In this document: one piece after another, positions 27,028-38,848 of the stretch
How positions within the stretch are numbered: position 1 is the stretch's first letter
How the letters are laid out: each line of letters starts with the position of its first letter
Assembly: GCF_000016185.1 (NCBI RefSeq)
Contig: NC_011420.2
Span: 640,501 to 704,500 of the forward strand
Direction of reading: 5' to 3'
Origin: Rhodospirillum centenum SW
GTDB taxonomy: Bacteria; Pseudomonadota; Alphaproteobacteria; Azospirillales; Azospirillaceae
Length of the DNA stretch: 64,000 nt
The notes under the pieces: model-generated
Database searches by the model: none
Told to the model about the DNA's origin: nothing
The model's input: the letters and a program-made list of their open reading frames with translations, nothing else
Program-made: the position numbers and the translations under genes

Positions 27028-27331
27028 GCTGTCGTCTTGCCGCGCTTGCAGACGCCGCCCGGCGGCGGCTCCCCCACCATAGCGGTCCCTCCGGCGCTTT
27101 CCAATGCCGCAGGGCCGGGCGGACCGGCGCTCCTTCGCGGAGGTGGGCGGCTGCGTCATATTGCCCTGCACCATCCGCGGCCAACGCGGATCGGGCATGC
27201 TGGCCGAAGTGTTTACTCCTTATTATATTGCACTGCACAATATCGTATTCGCAGCCGCGGCAAGCGAAGCGTTGTGGACGGCATGCCGGAGGAGCCCTGC
27301 CAAGGCGGGTTTCGATGCGAGGGGATAGGGA
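27028..27331. other. Divergent intergenic region between djlA-like and GNAT genes
   Basis: This 304-base gap contains an AT-rich core at 27211-27250 with an inverted repeat ATATTG-N7-CAATAT (27225-27243). The core contains TTGCACTGCACAA, somewhat like the TGCA-rich sites bound by PhaR-type regulators. It probably holds promoters for both flanking genes. An open frame of 74 codons on the plus strand has no family character. Confidence 0.5.
27225..27243. promoter_or_regulatory. Inverted repeat, candidate operator
   Basis: ATATTG and CAATAT arms are separated by CACTGCA in an otherwise GC-rich region. It lies about 90 bases before the GNAT start and about 200 bases before the djlA-like start, so it could control either gene. 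Confidence 0.35.
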
Positions 27332-27886
27332 ATGACTGTTTTCCGCAGGATTCTGCCGGCCGAGATCCGGAGCTACCGGGCCCACCTGCTGCGCCTGTCG
27401 ATGGACGACCGCCGCGCCCGCTTCATGGGGGCGGTGTCCGACGACGCGGTGGACGCGCACTGCCGGCGGATCGACTGGTCGCGGGCGGTGATCGTCGCCG
27501 CCTTCGTGCGCGGGGAGATCCGCGGCGCCACCGAACTGCGGCTGGAGAGGGAAGGCGCGCAGGAGGGGGAACTGGCCGTCAGCGTGGAGCAGGACTGGCA
27601 GGGCCAGGGCATCGGCACCACCCTGGTCCGCCGCGTCCTGACCATCGCGCGCAACCGCGGCATCCGTCGGCTCTGCGTCGTCTGCCTGCCGGAGAACCGG
27701 CGCATGCAGCGCATCGCCACCACCCTGCTGGGGCCCTGCGCCTTCGCCTATGGCGAGGTGTCCAGCCACATCGAGCTGCCGCCACCGACCCCGATCACGC
27801 TGGCGCAGGAGGCGCTGGACCGCTCCACCCTGCCGCTCAGCGTGATGCTGGACCAGTGGCAGGGGGAACCGGCGCGGGCGGCCTGA
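27332..27886 (+). CDS. GNAT family N-acetyltransferase
   Basis: This 184-residue cytosolic protein looks like a GNAT acetyltransferase using acetyl-CoA. The acetyl-CoA loop is seen as V-E-Q-D-W-Q-G-Q-G-I-G-T-T-L near 88-101 (Q/R-x-x-G-x-G/A pattern), preceded by a beta strand ELAVSVE and followed by RGIRRLCVVCLPENRRM, typical of motif A and B. The acceptor is unknown. The ATG at 27332 has AGGGGATAGGG just before it. It stands alone, read divergently from the djlA-like operon. Confidence 0.82.
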   Translation: MTVFRRILPAEIRSYRAHLLRLSMDDRRARFMGAVSDDAVDAHCRRIDWSRAVIVAAFVRGEIRGATELRLEREGAQEGELAVSVEQDWQGQGIGTTLVRRVLTIARNRGIRRLCVVCLPENRRMQRIATTLLGPCAFAYGEVSSHIELPPPTPITLAQEALDRSTLPLSVMLDQWQGEPARAA

Positions 27887-27979
27887 CGCCCGGCCGCCAT
27901 TCCCGATTTCTGCCCGGTTGTCCCGACCGGCCTCCAAGGGGCACACTCCGACCCTTTCCGACGGACGGGGACAGGGGCG

Positions 27980-31579
<3,600 letters not shown>

Positions 31580-31697
31580 CGGGGGCCGGGAAGGGCATCG
31601 GGGCCGGGCAACGGGGGCCGGCCGGTTGACGGCCGCGTCCGGCGCCCCACCCTGACTGTCGGCCGCTGCGGCGGAACCGACGGACAGGGAGGCGGGC

Positions 31698-32675
31698 ATG
31701 CTGCTGAAGAGACGACGCGGCTGGGAACTGCCGGAGCGGGAGGCGACCCCGGAATCCGTCTATCTGGACCGCCGCCGGCTGTTGCGGCTGGCCGGGCTGG
31801 GGGCCATCGCCGCCGGCACGCTGTCGCTGGCGGGGTGCGGCGATGCCGGTGCCGAGGCGCCGGCCGATCCCTCGGCCGGGCTCTACCCCGTGCCGCGCAA
31901 CCCGGCCTTCACGCTGGACCGTCCCCTCTCCCCGGAGGGGGAGGTGACCACCTATACGAACTTCTACGAATTCGGCTCGCACAAGACGATCTGGCGGCAG
32001 GCGCAGGAACTGCCGATCCGGCCCTGGACCGTGACCATCGACGGGCTGGTCGAAAAGCCGATGCAGGTGGACATCGACACGCTGCTGGCGGCCATGCCGC
32101 TGGAGGAACGACTCTACCGCCACCGCTGTGTCGAGGCCTGGGCCATGGCCGTGCCGTGGAGCGGCTTTCCCCTGCGCAGTCTGGTCGAGTACGCCCGGCC
32201 GCTGGGCTCGGCCCGCCATGTCGAGCTGACCACCTTCGGGGCCGATGTCCACGCCGCACCGGGCCTGCGCCAGCGCTGGTATCCCTGGCCCTACCGCGAG
32301 GGCCTGACGCTGGCGGAGGCGACGAACGATCTGGCCTTCATCGCCACCGGCCTCTACGGCAAGCCCCTGCCGCGCCAGAATGGCGCGCCCCTGCGGTTGG
32401 TCGTGCCCTGGAAGTACGGCTTCAAGTCGGCCAAGTCGATCGTCCGGATACGGTTCACGGAAGAGCGGCCCGGGACTTTCTGGAACCGTGTGAATGCGCA
32501 GGAGTACGGGTTCTGGGCCAATGTCAATCCCGAGGTTCCGCACCCGCGCTGGAGCCAGGCGAAGGAAAGAATGCTTGGGACCGATGAGATGCGGCCGACA
32601 TTGATATACAACGGTTATGGCAATGAGGTTGCCCAAATCTACAGCGGTTTGCAGGGAGAGGCGCTGTTCATGTGA
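31698..32675 (+). CDS. msrP: MsrP/YedY-type molybdopterin sulfoxide reductase subunit
   Basis: MsrP is a periplasmic Mo-pterin enzyme that repairs methionine sulfoxide in envelope proteins. The 325-residue protein has a Tat-type signal (DRRRLLRLAG, 24-33) followed by LAGC at 44-47, which could also act as a lipobox. The Mo-binding Cys is likely Cys144 in HRCVEAWAM, and the family motif VPWKYGFKSAKSIV is near 235-248. Its length fits. In many genomes msrP is followed by the haem membrane partner msrQ, but here the next gene is an unrelated coiled-coil protein. The start at 31698 has AGGGAGGCGGG upstream. Confidence 0.9.
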   Translation: MLLKRRRGWELPEREATPESVYLDRRRLLRLAGLGAIAAGTLSLAGCGDAGAEAPADPSAGLYPVPRNPAFTLDRPLSPEGEVTTYTNFYEFGSHKTIWRQAQELPIRPWTVTIDGLVEKPMQVDIDTLLAAMPLEERLYRHRCVEAWAMAVPWSGFPLRSLVEYARPLGSARHVELTTFGADVHAAPGLRQRWYPWPYREGLTLAEATNDLAFIATGLYGKPLPRQNGAPLRLVVPWKYGFKSAKSIVRIRFTEERPGTFWNRVNAQEYGFWANVNPEVPHPRWSQAKERMLGTDEMRPTLIYNGYGNEVAQIYSGLQGEALFM

Positions 32676-32793
32676 GTCCTCACTGTCTTTGCGGGAATTG
32701 CCGGTTTGACTTTCCCCTTGGAGGACATCCCTTCTTCCCCTAGAGTGTGAACGGAGTAATCTGGGGAGGGGCGGCAAAGACCGCCCGGCGATA

Positions 32794-33453
32794 ATGGGCT
32801 CCGGCATCATCGCGATCCTGCAGTTCGGGCTGTTCACCTTCGTGGCCTCCGTCGCGGCGAACATCGTCCTGGCCGTGGCGGGCTATCTCTGGGCCGCGGT
32901 GATCGAACAGACCGGCGGTGTCCAGCCGGCGCGTCAGCGCATCGCCCGCTATTCCCGCCTTGCCCTGGGGTTCCAGAACCGTCTGGAGGCGCGCAAGACC
33001 GCTGCCGCCGGGTCTGCCTCCTCCCTGTTCGGGGCGGAGCGGCAGGAGAAGCAGCTCCGCAGCCGCCTGCGCGAGCTGGAGACGGCGCAGCACCGCTTCG
33101 TCCGCGTCGTCGGGCAGGAACTGTTGCCGAACCGCTGTTACGAGGCCATGGCGATCAACAGCTCCGTCACCCATCAGGTGCGGCGGGGCGAGCGCCACCC
33201 CTTCTACGACAGTTCCTGGGCGCGGGCGGTGCCGGTCCACATCTGGGCGCAGAGCGAGGAGGAGGCCGCGGCGGAGTTCGAGCGCGTCTTCCCCAAGACC
33301 GTGGGCTTCAAGATCCTCAGCATCATGCCGCTGGCGGCCGACGGCCGCCCGGCCGCCCGGTCCATGGTCCCGCCCCCGAAGGGGTCCGACACCAGGGCGG
33401 CAGACGCCAGGGCAGCAGACGCCAGGGCCGCCGAAACCGGGGTGGCGGCATGA
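32794..33453 (+). CDS. Unknown membrane-anchored coiled-coil protein (gene A of pair)
   Basis: I do not recognise this family. The 219-residue product has one strong membrane span at about 5-35, then a charged helical region with heptad character (about 60-105, ERQEKQLRSRLRELETAQ), then a compact domain (about 125-180) containing W-A-R, VHIWAQS and FPKTVGFKILSIMP. The tail has three RAADA-like five-residue repeats encoded by 15-bp units. Its stop overlaps the next gene by four bases (ATGA). The next product has the same plan and a gapless 40-residue match in the C-terminal domain, so the two probably form a complex. The ATG lacks a near-ideal ribosome site. Confidence 0.72.
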   Translation: MGSGIIAILQFGLFTFVASVAANIVLAVAGYLWAAVIEQTGGVQPARQRIARYSRLALGFQNRLEARKTAAAGSASSLFGAERQEKQLRSRLRELETAQHRFVRVVGQELLPNRCYEAMAINSSVTHQVRRGERHPFYDSSWARAVPVHIWAQSEEEAAAEFERVFPKTVGFKILSIMPLAADGRPAARSMVPPPKGSDTRAADARAADARAAETGVAA

Positions 33454-34025
33454 CCGACTTCGGCCTCATCCTCGGCGGCATGGTCGTGCTGCTGGCCGCG
33501 AAGCCGGCGCTGGACCGGGCCCGGCTTTCGGTCCGCGCCGCCCGCCGCACCGTGGCGGAGGTCGAGCGCCGCCGCCGCACGCTCAGCCATCAGGTGCGCG
33601 TCCTGGCGCGCGAAAGCCTGCACCAGCGCCTCACCGCCGGGCATGACGAGGAAGAGGTGGGAGAGATCCAGGCGCGTATCGCCGGGCTGCAACGCCGGGT
33701 GCAGGACCTGGAGGAGGTGGACCGCCGTGTCCTGGTGCTGGATGAGCGGCGCGGCCTGTCCGAACGGGGCTGGATCGTGCTGCTGCGGCGGGACAGCACC
33801 GCCGCCCCGCCCCAGGAACCCGCTCCCGTCTCCCGTCTCTGGTCGGAGGGGCGCTATCTCTTCTGCTACGCCACCGATCCGGCCCGGGCCCGGCGGAAGC
33901 TGACCGTGCGCTTCCCCGAGGAGGGTGGTTTCCAGGTCGTCGAGGTCTTCCCCCATGAGGGCGACCTGACGGAAATCCCGAAGATCGGCGCAGAGGGGGC
34001 GGCCCCCCTGCATGGCGCCGCCTGA
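33450..34025 (+). CDS. Unknown membrane-anchored coiled-coil protein (gene B of pair)
   Basis: This 191-residue protein is unrecognised. It has a short hydrophobic N-terminus (about 3-17), a long basic coiled coil (about 25-100, rich in Arg/Glu, including EEEVGEIQARIAGLQ), and a C-terminal domain (about 130-175) with GRYLFCYATDP and RFPEEGGFQVVEVFP. The last motif aligns without gaps to FPKTVGFKILSIMP of the upstream protein. It overlaps that gene by four bases and ends 10 bases before the convergent PAS gene. Tandem duplication of one ancestral gene followed by divergence would explain the pair. Confidence 0.75.
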   Translation: MTDFGLILGGMVVLLAAKPALDRARLSVRAARRTVAEVERRRRTLSHQVRVLARESLHQRLTAGHDEEEVGEIQARIAGLQRRVQDLEEVDRRVLVLDERRGLSERGWIVLLRRDSTAAPPQEPAPVSRLWSEGRYLFCYATDPARARRKLTVRFPEEGGFQVVEVFPHEGDLTEIPKIGAEGAAPLHGAA

Positions 34026-34035
34026 GCCTGCTCCG

Positions 34036-34506
34036 TCAGTGGGTCGCGCCCAGCGCCGTGGTGCGGGTGGCGATCAACAGCAGGTCGGGCGTGCGCCCGT
34101 CCCGCGCGAAGGGCAGCAGCAGGGCCGAGCAGCGGAAACGCCGCGAGCCGATGTCTACTTCTGACACCGTGCGGTGGGGTCCTCTGCCGACCAGGCAGCG
34201 GTCCAGGGCCGCGTGGAAATGACCGTAGAAGGGATGCCCGGACAGTTCCGCCAGGGTCTGCCCCGTCACCTCCCGCCGGAACCAGAGCAGCGGCCGGCTG
34301 CCGACCCGGGTGAAGCGGAAGGTATCCCGCTCCCGGTCGACCGTCAGGACGATCACATCCTCCAGCGGGAAGGGCAGATCCACCAGATCAAGCGCCGCGG
34401 GCGGCGGCATCCGGTCATCGCCGAGACGCAGCCAGTGCCTGTACAGCACCTCGAAGTCGGCTGTCTCGCTGGGCCGGAAGACCTCAGCCGGATGATGTCC
34501 GTCCAT
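34036..34506 (-). CDS. PAS-domain protein
   Basis: This 156-residue cytosolic protein resembles the single-domain PAS proteins (PAS_5 type) common in Rhodospirillales. The order is an N-terminal helix with LYRHWLRLGDDRMPPP, strands with VIVLTVDRERDTFRFTRVGSRPL, a helix with GQTLAELSG and C-terminal strands with RRFRCSALLLPFA. No output domain or cofactor ligand is evident. The ATG at 34506 has GGGGAG six bases upstream; the longer open frame begins in a low-GC leader. It is divergent from the hybrid kinase gene, so a link to that signalling protein is possible. Confidence 0.78.
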   Translation of the reverse strand: MDGHHPAEVFRPSETADFEVLYRHWLRLGDDRMPPPAALDLVDLPFPLEDVIVLTVDRERDTFRFTRVGSRPLLWFRREVTGQTLAELSGHPFYGHFHAALDRCLVGRGPHRTVSEVDIGSRRFRCSALLLPFARDGRTPDLLLIATRTTALGATH

Positions 34507-35067
34507 CTGCGACTCCCCTGTTTCCGCCGACACTGATGCAACCCGCTGGCTGATAGCCGACTCGATCAAGGAAAGGCCCAGGTAATATGTTATTAGACAA
34601 TTGCGCGTAACGCGGGCGTCGCGCAAGTCCCGCACTCCGGTTTCTCGATCTTTTCCACGGGTTCTCCCGTTTCCATCTCTCCGGTCGCCATCGGGTGGCC
34701 CGGAGGATGCCCGGAGCCGACGGTCGCGCCGCCCGGGGCACCGTCATGCACACGGTCCGGGACAGGCATGCCGGAAGCCCGCCGCTCCGCCGCGGTTTCC
34801 TGAACTCCCACAATTCTACACTTTCTTTCAAGTGCTTGGCCGCAGGCACCGGCTCTCCGGCGGCGCCGGTCCGGCCGTTGCGGGCAGGCAGCGCACCGCC
34901 CCCGGGAGCCGGCACGCTCGATTTGCGCCGCCGCCGGTGCTATGCCCTCCGCCGGCGTGTGTGTTAACGGATTATGGCAACGCGCAGGGCCTGATCGGTC
35001 ACGGTCGTTGTTGTCAGTCGCGCATGCCTTCGTATTCTATGGCTCCTTGAGGCAGAGGTTCTGCGGC
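34507..35067. other. Divergent intergenic region, PAS protein / hybrid kinase
   Basis: No gene is supported in these 561 bases. An AT-rich element with inverted repeat TAATA-TGT-TATTA (34583-34595) lies about 80 bases upstream of the PAS gene. GC drops again around 34810-34835 and 34965-35045, likely promoter territory for the kinase. Several short open frames here lack ribosome sites. Confidence 0.5.
34583..34595. promoter_or_regulatory. Inverted repeat TAATA-N3-TATTA
   Basis: Five-base arms around TGT in an AT-rich patch upstream of the minus-strand PAS gene. TATTAC on the minus strand could be part of a -10 box. Function is unproven. Confidence 0.3.
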
Positions 35068-37764
35068 GTGCGGACAGCGACTGTCGGGACGGAACGGTCA
35101 CCGCTGCGGCGGATTGCGCTGGTCACCGTGGCCTGCCTGCTGGCATTCGGTGCCGGCACCTGGGTTGCCGCCCGGCATGACGCCGGGCTGGACCTGATCC
35201 GCAGCGATGCCGACCGGGCCGCCACCATCGAGCGGACCATCTCCGCCATGCGTGAGGCCTTGCGCGACCTGGAAACGGGAGAGCGCGGCTATCTCGGCTC
35301 GCTCGATCCCTCCCGGCTGGAACTGGCTCGACGCGGCCATGAAACGCTCGACGCCCTGGCAGCCGACCTGGAAGCCAGCCTCGACGGCCGGCCGGGGCAG
35401 CAGGAGCAGGCGGCCGAGATCCCTGTTCTGACCGACCGGCAGGCCGCGGTGTTCGAAGCCGCGGCCGCGCTTGCCCGGGCCGGCCGGCTGACGGACGCGC
35501 TGGCCACGTTCGACGGGGAGGGTGACCGATCCTCGATCCACGCCATCCATGGCCGGCTGGACAGCCTGCTGGCGGACGCGCACGAGCACCTGCGCAACCG
35601 CCAGACGGAGGCGGTGACCTATGCGGAACTGCTGGTGGACTGGCTGTCGGCCGGGGTCGCCCTCTCCGGCCTGGGCTTCGCCGTCGCTGTCGCCGTGCTC
35701 CTGACGGCCAGACGGCAGGGCCGCGAGCTGGCCGCCGCGCAGCGCCGTGCCGCGGAGGCGGAGGAGCGGCTGCGTGCGGCCCTTGACGCCATGCCGGACG
35801 GCTTCGTCGTCTATGACGCCGAGGACCGGCTGGTGACCTGGAACGACCGCTTCCTGGAGCGCTATCCCAGCCTGCGCGGCGTGCCGGCGCTCAAGGGTAT
35901 GCGGTTCGAGGATCTGCTGCGCATCTTCATCGCCAACCGGGAGATCGGAGACCCGGAGGCCTATGACGACACGGAGCGCTGGATCGCGGAGCGGCTCGCC
36001 TGGCGCCGGTCGGCCGACGGCCGGGCCTTCGAACGCCTGACGGCGCATGGACACTGGCTGCGGGTCAGCGAACACCCGATCTCCACCGGCGGCGTGCTGA
36101 GCCTCGCCACCGACATCACCGCGCAGAAGATGCGCGAGGAGGAGCTGCGCCGCGCCCTGGAGGATGTGGACGAGGCGCGCCGAGAGGCCGAACTGCAGGC
36201 GGCCGAGATGGTCGCCCTGGCCGAGGAACTGGCCGCGGCGCGCACCCGCGCGGATGAGGCCCGCGCGGAATCCGAAGCGGCCAACCGGGCCAAGTCCGAT
36301 TTCGTGGCGGTGATGAGCCATGAGGTGAGGACGCCGCTGAACGCGCTGCTGGGCTTTGCCGACCTTCTGCTGCAGACCCCGTTGACGGCGGAACAGCGCG
36401 AATGGGTGACGCTCCAGCGCGAAGCGGGGGAGGCCCTGCTGACCGTCGTTTCCGACGTGCTGGATTTCTCCAAGCTGGAGGCCGGCCGGCTGGAGGTGGA
36501 CCCGCATCCGTTCCAGCTCGCCCGGCTGGCCCGCAGCACTTCCGATCTCGTCCGCCCCACCGCGGAGGAGCGCGGCCTCGCGCTCCGCGTCGCGGTCGAT
36601 CCGCGCCTGCCCGAGGTGGTGCAGGGCGATGCCAAGCGGGTGCGGCAGGTGCTGCTGAACCTGCTGAACAATGCGGTGAAGTTCACCGAGCGGGGGCATG
36701 TCGCGCTGGCCGTCTTCCCCGTGGCGGACGGGCGCGTGCGTTTCGAGGTGCTGGACACCGGCATCGGCATCGCGCCCGAGCAGCAGGAGCGGCTGTTCCA
36801 GGAGTTCGTGCAGGCCGACCGGGCCACGGCCCGGCGCTATGGCGGCACGGGTCTGGGGCTGGCGATCTGCCGCCGGCTGGTGGACCTGATGGGGGGCGCC
36901 ATCGGGGTGGAGAGCGCGCCCGGCCGCGGCTCACTGTTCTGGTTCGAGCTGCCCCTGCCGGCCGACGAGTCCAGCCGGCCGCCGCCCTGTGCGCCGGAGC
37001 CCGTCCGGTCGGTGGACAGCGCCCGTATCCTGCTGGCGGAGGATGTGAAGGCCAACCAGGCTCTGGCGGTGGCCCTGCTGACCAAGGCCGGCCACCGCGT
37101 CACGGTCGTCGCCAACGGGCTGGACGCCGTGCAGGCGGTGGCGGCCACGCCGTTCGATCTGGTGCTGATGGATGTCCGCATGCCGCGGCTGGGCGGGCTG
37201 GAGGCGACGCGGCGCATCCGTGCGCTGGGCGGCCCCCGCGGCGCCATCCCTGTTGTCGCCCTGACGGCCGAGGCCGGCGCGCGCGAACAGGCCGCCTGTC
37301 TGGAGGCCGGCATGGACGAGGTGCTGACCAAGCCGTTGCAGCCGGCCCTGCTGCTGGACGCCATCGCCCGGCTGGCCGGGCGTGCACAGGCGGGCGAGGT
37401 TCCCCTTGCCATCAGCCCGCTGCCCATCGTCAGCGCCGGCACCTGGCGGCGCTTGCAGCACTCCGTCGGCCGGGACGAGCTGGACAGCCTGGTCGGCGAT
37501 CTGGTGCTGGACCTGCCGACCTGGATCGGGCGCCTGCGCGGCACCAGCGATCCGGAGGGGCTGGGCGATCTGGCGCACGAACTGATCTCGGTACTGGGAA
37601 ATTTCGGTCTGGAGCGGGCCGCCGCCGCTGCCGCCCGTCTGGACAGTGCGATCCGCGGCGGAACCGACCTGCGTCCCGCGGCCGAGGCCCTGGCGACGGA
37701 ACTGGAGCAGGCGGCGGGGGAACTGTCGCTCTGGCTCTCCCACAGCGCGGGCGATCCCGCCTGA
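35068..37764 (+). CDS. CHASE3 hybrid sensor histidine kinase with REC and HPt domains
   Basis: With a GTG start at 35068 this is an 898-residue inner-membrane sensor. Order: membrane span 15-35, a CHASE3-like extracytoplasmic helical domain with the [11 protein letters not shown] motif, second span 194-213, coiled-coil linker, PAS domain about 236-353, HisKA with phospho-acceptor His418 ([12 protein letters not shown]), HATPase with [15 protein letters not shown] and GGTGLGLAI, receiver with Asp702 (LMDVRMP) and Lys in LTKP, and a C-terminal HPt-like helix bundle with His837 ([13 protein letters not shown]). So a complete His-Asp-His relay is possible, lacking only the final regulator. An upstream in-frame start at 34942 looks non-coding. 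Confidence 0.9.
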   Translation: MRTATVGTERSPLRRIALVTVACLLAFGAGTWVAARHDAGLDLIRSDADRAATIERTISAMREALRDLETGERGYLGSLDPSRLELARRGHETLDALAADLEASLDGRPGQQEQAAEIPVLTDRQAAVFEAAAALARAGRLTDALATFDGEGDRSSIHAIHGRLDSLLADAHEHLRNRQTEAVTYAELLVDWLSAGVALSGLGFAVAVAVLLTARRQGRELAAAQRRAAEAEERLRAALDAMPDGFVVYDAEDRLVTWNDRFLERYPSLRGVPALKGMRFEDLLRIFIANREIGDPEAYDDTERWIAERLAWRRSADGRAFERLTAHGHWLRVSEHPISTGGVLSLATDITAQKMREEELRRALEDVDEARREAELQAAEMVALAEELAAARTRADEARAESEAANRAKSDFVAVMSHEVRTPLNALLGFADLLLQTPLTAEQREWVTLQREAGEALLTVVSDVLDFSKLEAGRLEVDPHPFQLARLARSTSDLVRPTAEERGLALRVAVDPRLPEVVQGDAKRVRQVLLNLLNNAVKFTERGHVALAVFPVADGRVRFEVLDTGIGIAPEQQERLFQEFVQADRATARRYGGTGLGLAICRRLVDLMGGAIGVESAPGRGSLFWFELPLPADESSRPPPCAPEPVRSVDSARILLAEDVKANQALAVALLTKAGHRVTVVANGLDAVQAVAATPFDLVLMDVRMPRLGGLEATRRIRALGGPRGAIPVVALTAEAGAREQAACLEAGMDEVLTKPLQPALLLDAIARLAGRAQAGEVPLAISPLPIVSAGTWRRLQHSVGRDELDSLVGDLVLDLPTWIGRLRGTSDPEGLGDLAHELISVLGNFGLERAAAAAARLDSAIRGGTDLRPAAEALATELEQAAGELSLWLSHSAGDPA

Positions 37765-37789
37765 GCCGGACCACGTGACCGAGATGCCG

Positions 37790-37805
37790 GTTCCCCTTCG
37801 GGAAC
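37790..37805 (+). terminator. Terminator-like hairpin after the hybrid kinase
   Basis: GTTCCC and GGGAAC form a six-pair stem with a CTTC loop, followed by TTTCGGT, 26 bases after the kinase stop. The T-tract is short, so strength is moderate. Confidence 0.5.
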
Positions 37806-37949
37806 TTTCGGTCAACCTTGAGCGAATATCCAATTAACTGAACCAGGGTGCTGCACGGGACGCTGCAGGTGGGCGAGAGGAAGGCAACTGAGAGTGTGAG
37901 CCAACGTGCTCGCGTTCAGATGCTGCCGTTCTCCCTGCACAACAGATGT

Positions 37950-38417
37950 TCAGGCAGCAGGCGCCCCTCGGTCGATCCAGGCCCGCGCCTCGCCTACGCT
38001 GTTGAATGTTCGTCCACGGACCCACGCGCGGCCGCTCGGATGATGATAGATGGAATAGTCACCGTATCGGGACATGTTGGGGAAGGTGCTGTCCGGTGGA
38101 CGCGCATTCTTCAGGTTCTGAATCATGCTTGACTTCTCCGACACGTCGAGTGGCGAAGTTTCTGCTGCCGGACCAGCGAGAATGGCTTTCTTTACAGCAT
38201 CTCCCGCGATGAAGATTGCTCCGGCAACGAATGCCGTGCAACCGGTCCAGATCAAGGCTCCCTTGATGAACAGAGCATGCAGATTGACCACCGAATGTGG
38301 CAGTTCCAACAGGGAAGAACTATAAGCGGTCGATACCTCCCGGCTTGCATCCATCCCAAGACCGAGGGCAATCAGGACGACTCCGGCGACCATCAGCGCA
38401 ATCCCGTAAAACTGCAT
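37950..38417 (-). CDS. Small two-span membrane protein of unknown function
   Basis: I do not recognise this protein. The 155-residue product has two membrane spans (about 5-24 and 54-78) and a soluble C-terminal segment (about 115-150) with RYGDYSIYHHPSGR and AWIDRG motifs. The ATG at 38417 has a near-perfect GGAGGTG ribosome site five bases upstream, the best evidence that it is expressed. Its base composition is clearly less GC-rich than its neighbours, suggesting a different origin or weak expression. It is flanked by the hybrid kinase and, upstream, by a palindrome and the structured-RNA locus. Confidence 0.72.
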   Translation of the reverse strand: MQFYGIALMVAGVVLIALGLGMDASREVSTAYSSSLLELPHSVVNLHALFIKGALIWTGCTAFVAGAIFIAGDAVKKAILAGPAAETSPLDVSEKSSMIQNLKNARPPDSTFPNMSRYGDYSIYHHPSGRAWVRGRTFNSVGEARAWIDRGAPAA

Positions 38418-38613
38418 TGTGGCACCTCCACGCAACCGTGACGGAGCGATTATGCATGCTCCAGACTACCGTTACCACATTCGGTTTGGGTCCGATCGCG
38501 CAGGGTGTCTTTCTCTGGCAGTCATGCACGCGCTGCCTCGCTTGGGCTGCGGCAGGCGGCTTTCAAATGCGACCAATGTCCACGGCTATGCGCCTGTGTC
38601 TGGTGACTGACAG

Positions 38614-38632
38614 GTGACCGGTTGCCGGTCAC
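38614..38632. repeat. Perfect palindrome GTGACCGG-TTG-CCGGTCAC
   Basis: Eight-base arms with a three-base centre lie between the terminator and the membrane-protein leader. There is no T-run, so it looks more like an operator or a Rho-related hairpin than a terminator. Confidence 0.45.
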
Positions 38633-38654
38633 GCCATCTGGAATCCCTGTGCAT

Positions 38655-38688
38655 AAAAAATCAGCCGGTAAGTCAGGGACTTACCGGC
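38655..38688 (-). terminator. Rho-independent terminator
   Basis: On the minus strand GCCGGTAAGTC pairs exactly with GACTTACCGGC around a three-base loop (38688-38664), followed by TGATTTTTT (T-run at 38660-38655). This is the clearest intrinsic terminator in the window. It ends transcription coming from lysR and/or the structured RNA. Confidence 0.85.
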
Positions 38689-38800
38689 CGAGTTGAACAG
38701 GGAGGCTTCACGTCTGGGAGACGCAGGGCCCGAAGGCCCAACCGGGGACGGGCATCCCCGGTGAAGTGTCCGATGCTGCGTCGCAGCAGCGAACGCCCAA
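38655..38800 (-). ncRNA. Candidate structured non-coding RNA with four hairpins
   Basis: Reading the minus strand, four hairpins occur in 83 bases. They are TGCTGCG-A-CGCAGCA (38788-38774), CCGGGGA/TCCCCGG (38761-38742), GGGCC-TTCG-GGCCC (38739-38726) and CGTCT-CCC-AGACG (38723-38711). The last three are enclosed by TGAAG/CTTCA pairing (38766-38762 with 38710-38706), giving a cloverleaf-like junction. The UUCG tetraloop appears only on the minus strand, and a strong terminator follows. It lies 48 bases after the lysR stop, so it could be an independent small RNA or a structured lysR 3' UTR. I considered 6S RNA, but the long closing stem is absent. Confidence 0.5.
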
Positions 38801-38848
38801 AACTTAATCACTCGGCTGCCCGATTCCAGGCATATTTGCTGAATCCGG

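Larger units (their letters stand above)
38418..38848. other. Gap between membrane protein and lysR with structured elements
   Basis: No protein gene is supported in these 431 bases. The part near 38418-38600 is likely leader and promoter of the membrane-protein gene. A palindrome lies at 38614-38632, an intrinsic terminator at 38655-38688, and a dense set of hairpins at 38706-38788, described separately. Confidence 0.55.

Noticed and set aside
27104-27328. 74-codon plus-strand frame before the GNAT gene
   Set aside because: It crosses the AT-rich promoter-like region, has no ribosome site and no recognisable motif.
37834-38025. Short minus-strand open frame of 63 codons
   Set aside because: It overlaps the end of the small membrane-protein gene, lacks a ribosome site and has no protein-like character.
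38655-38800. 6S RNA, tmRNA or SRP RNA
   Set aside because: Some local resemblance to the 3' side of E. coli 6S RNA, but no long closing stem or central bubble; no tag-like sequence and no GGAAG/AGCAG SRP loop.
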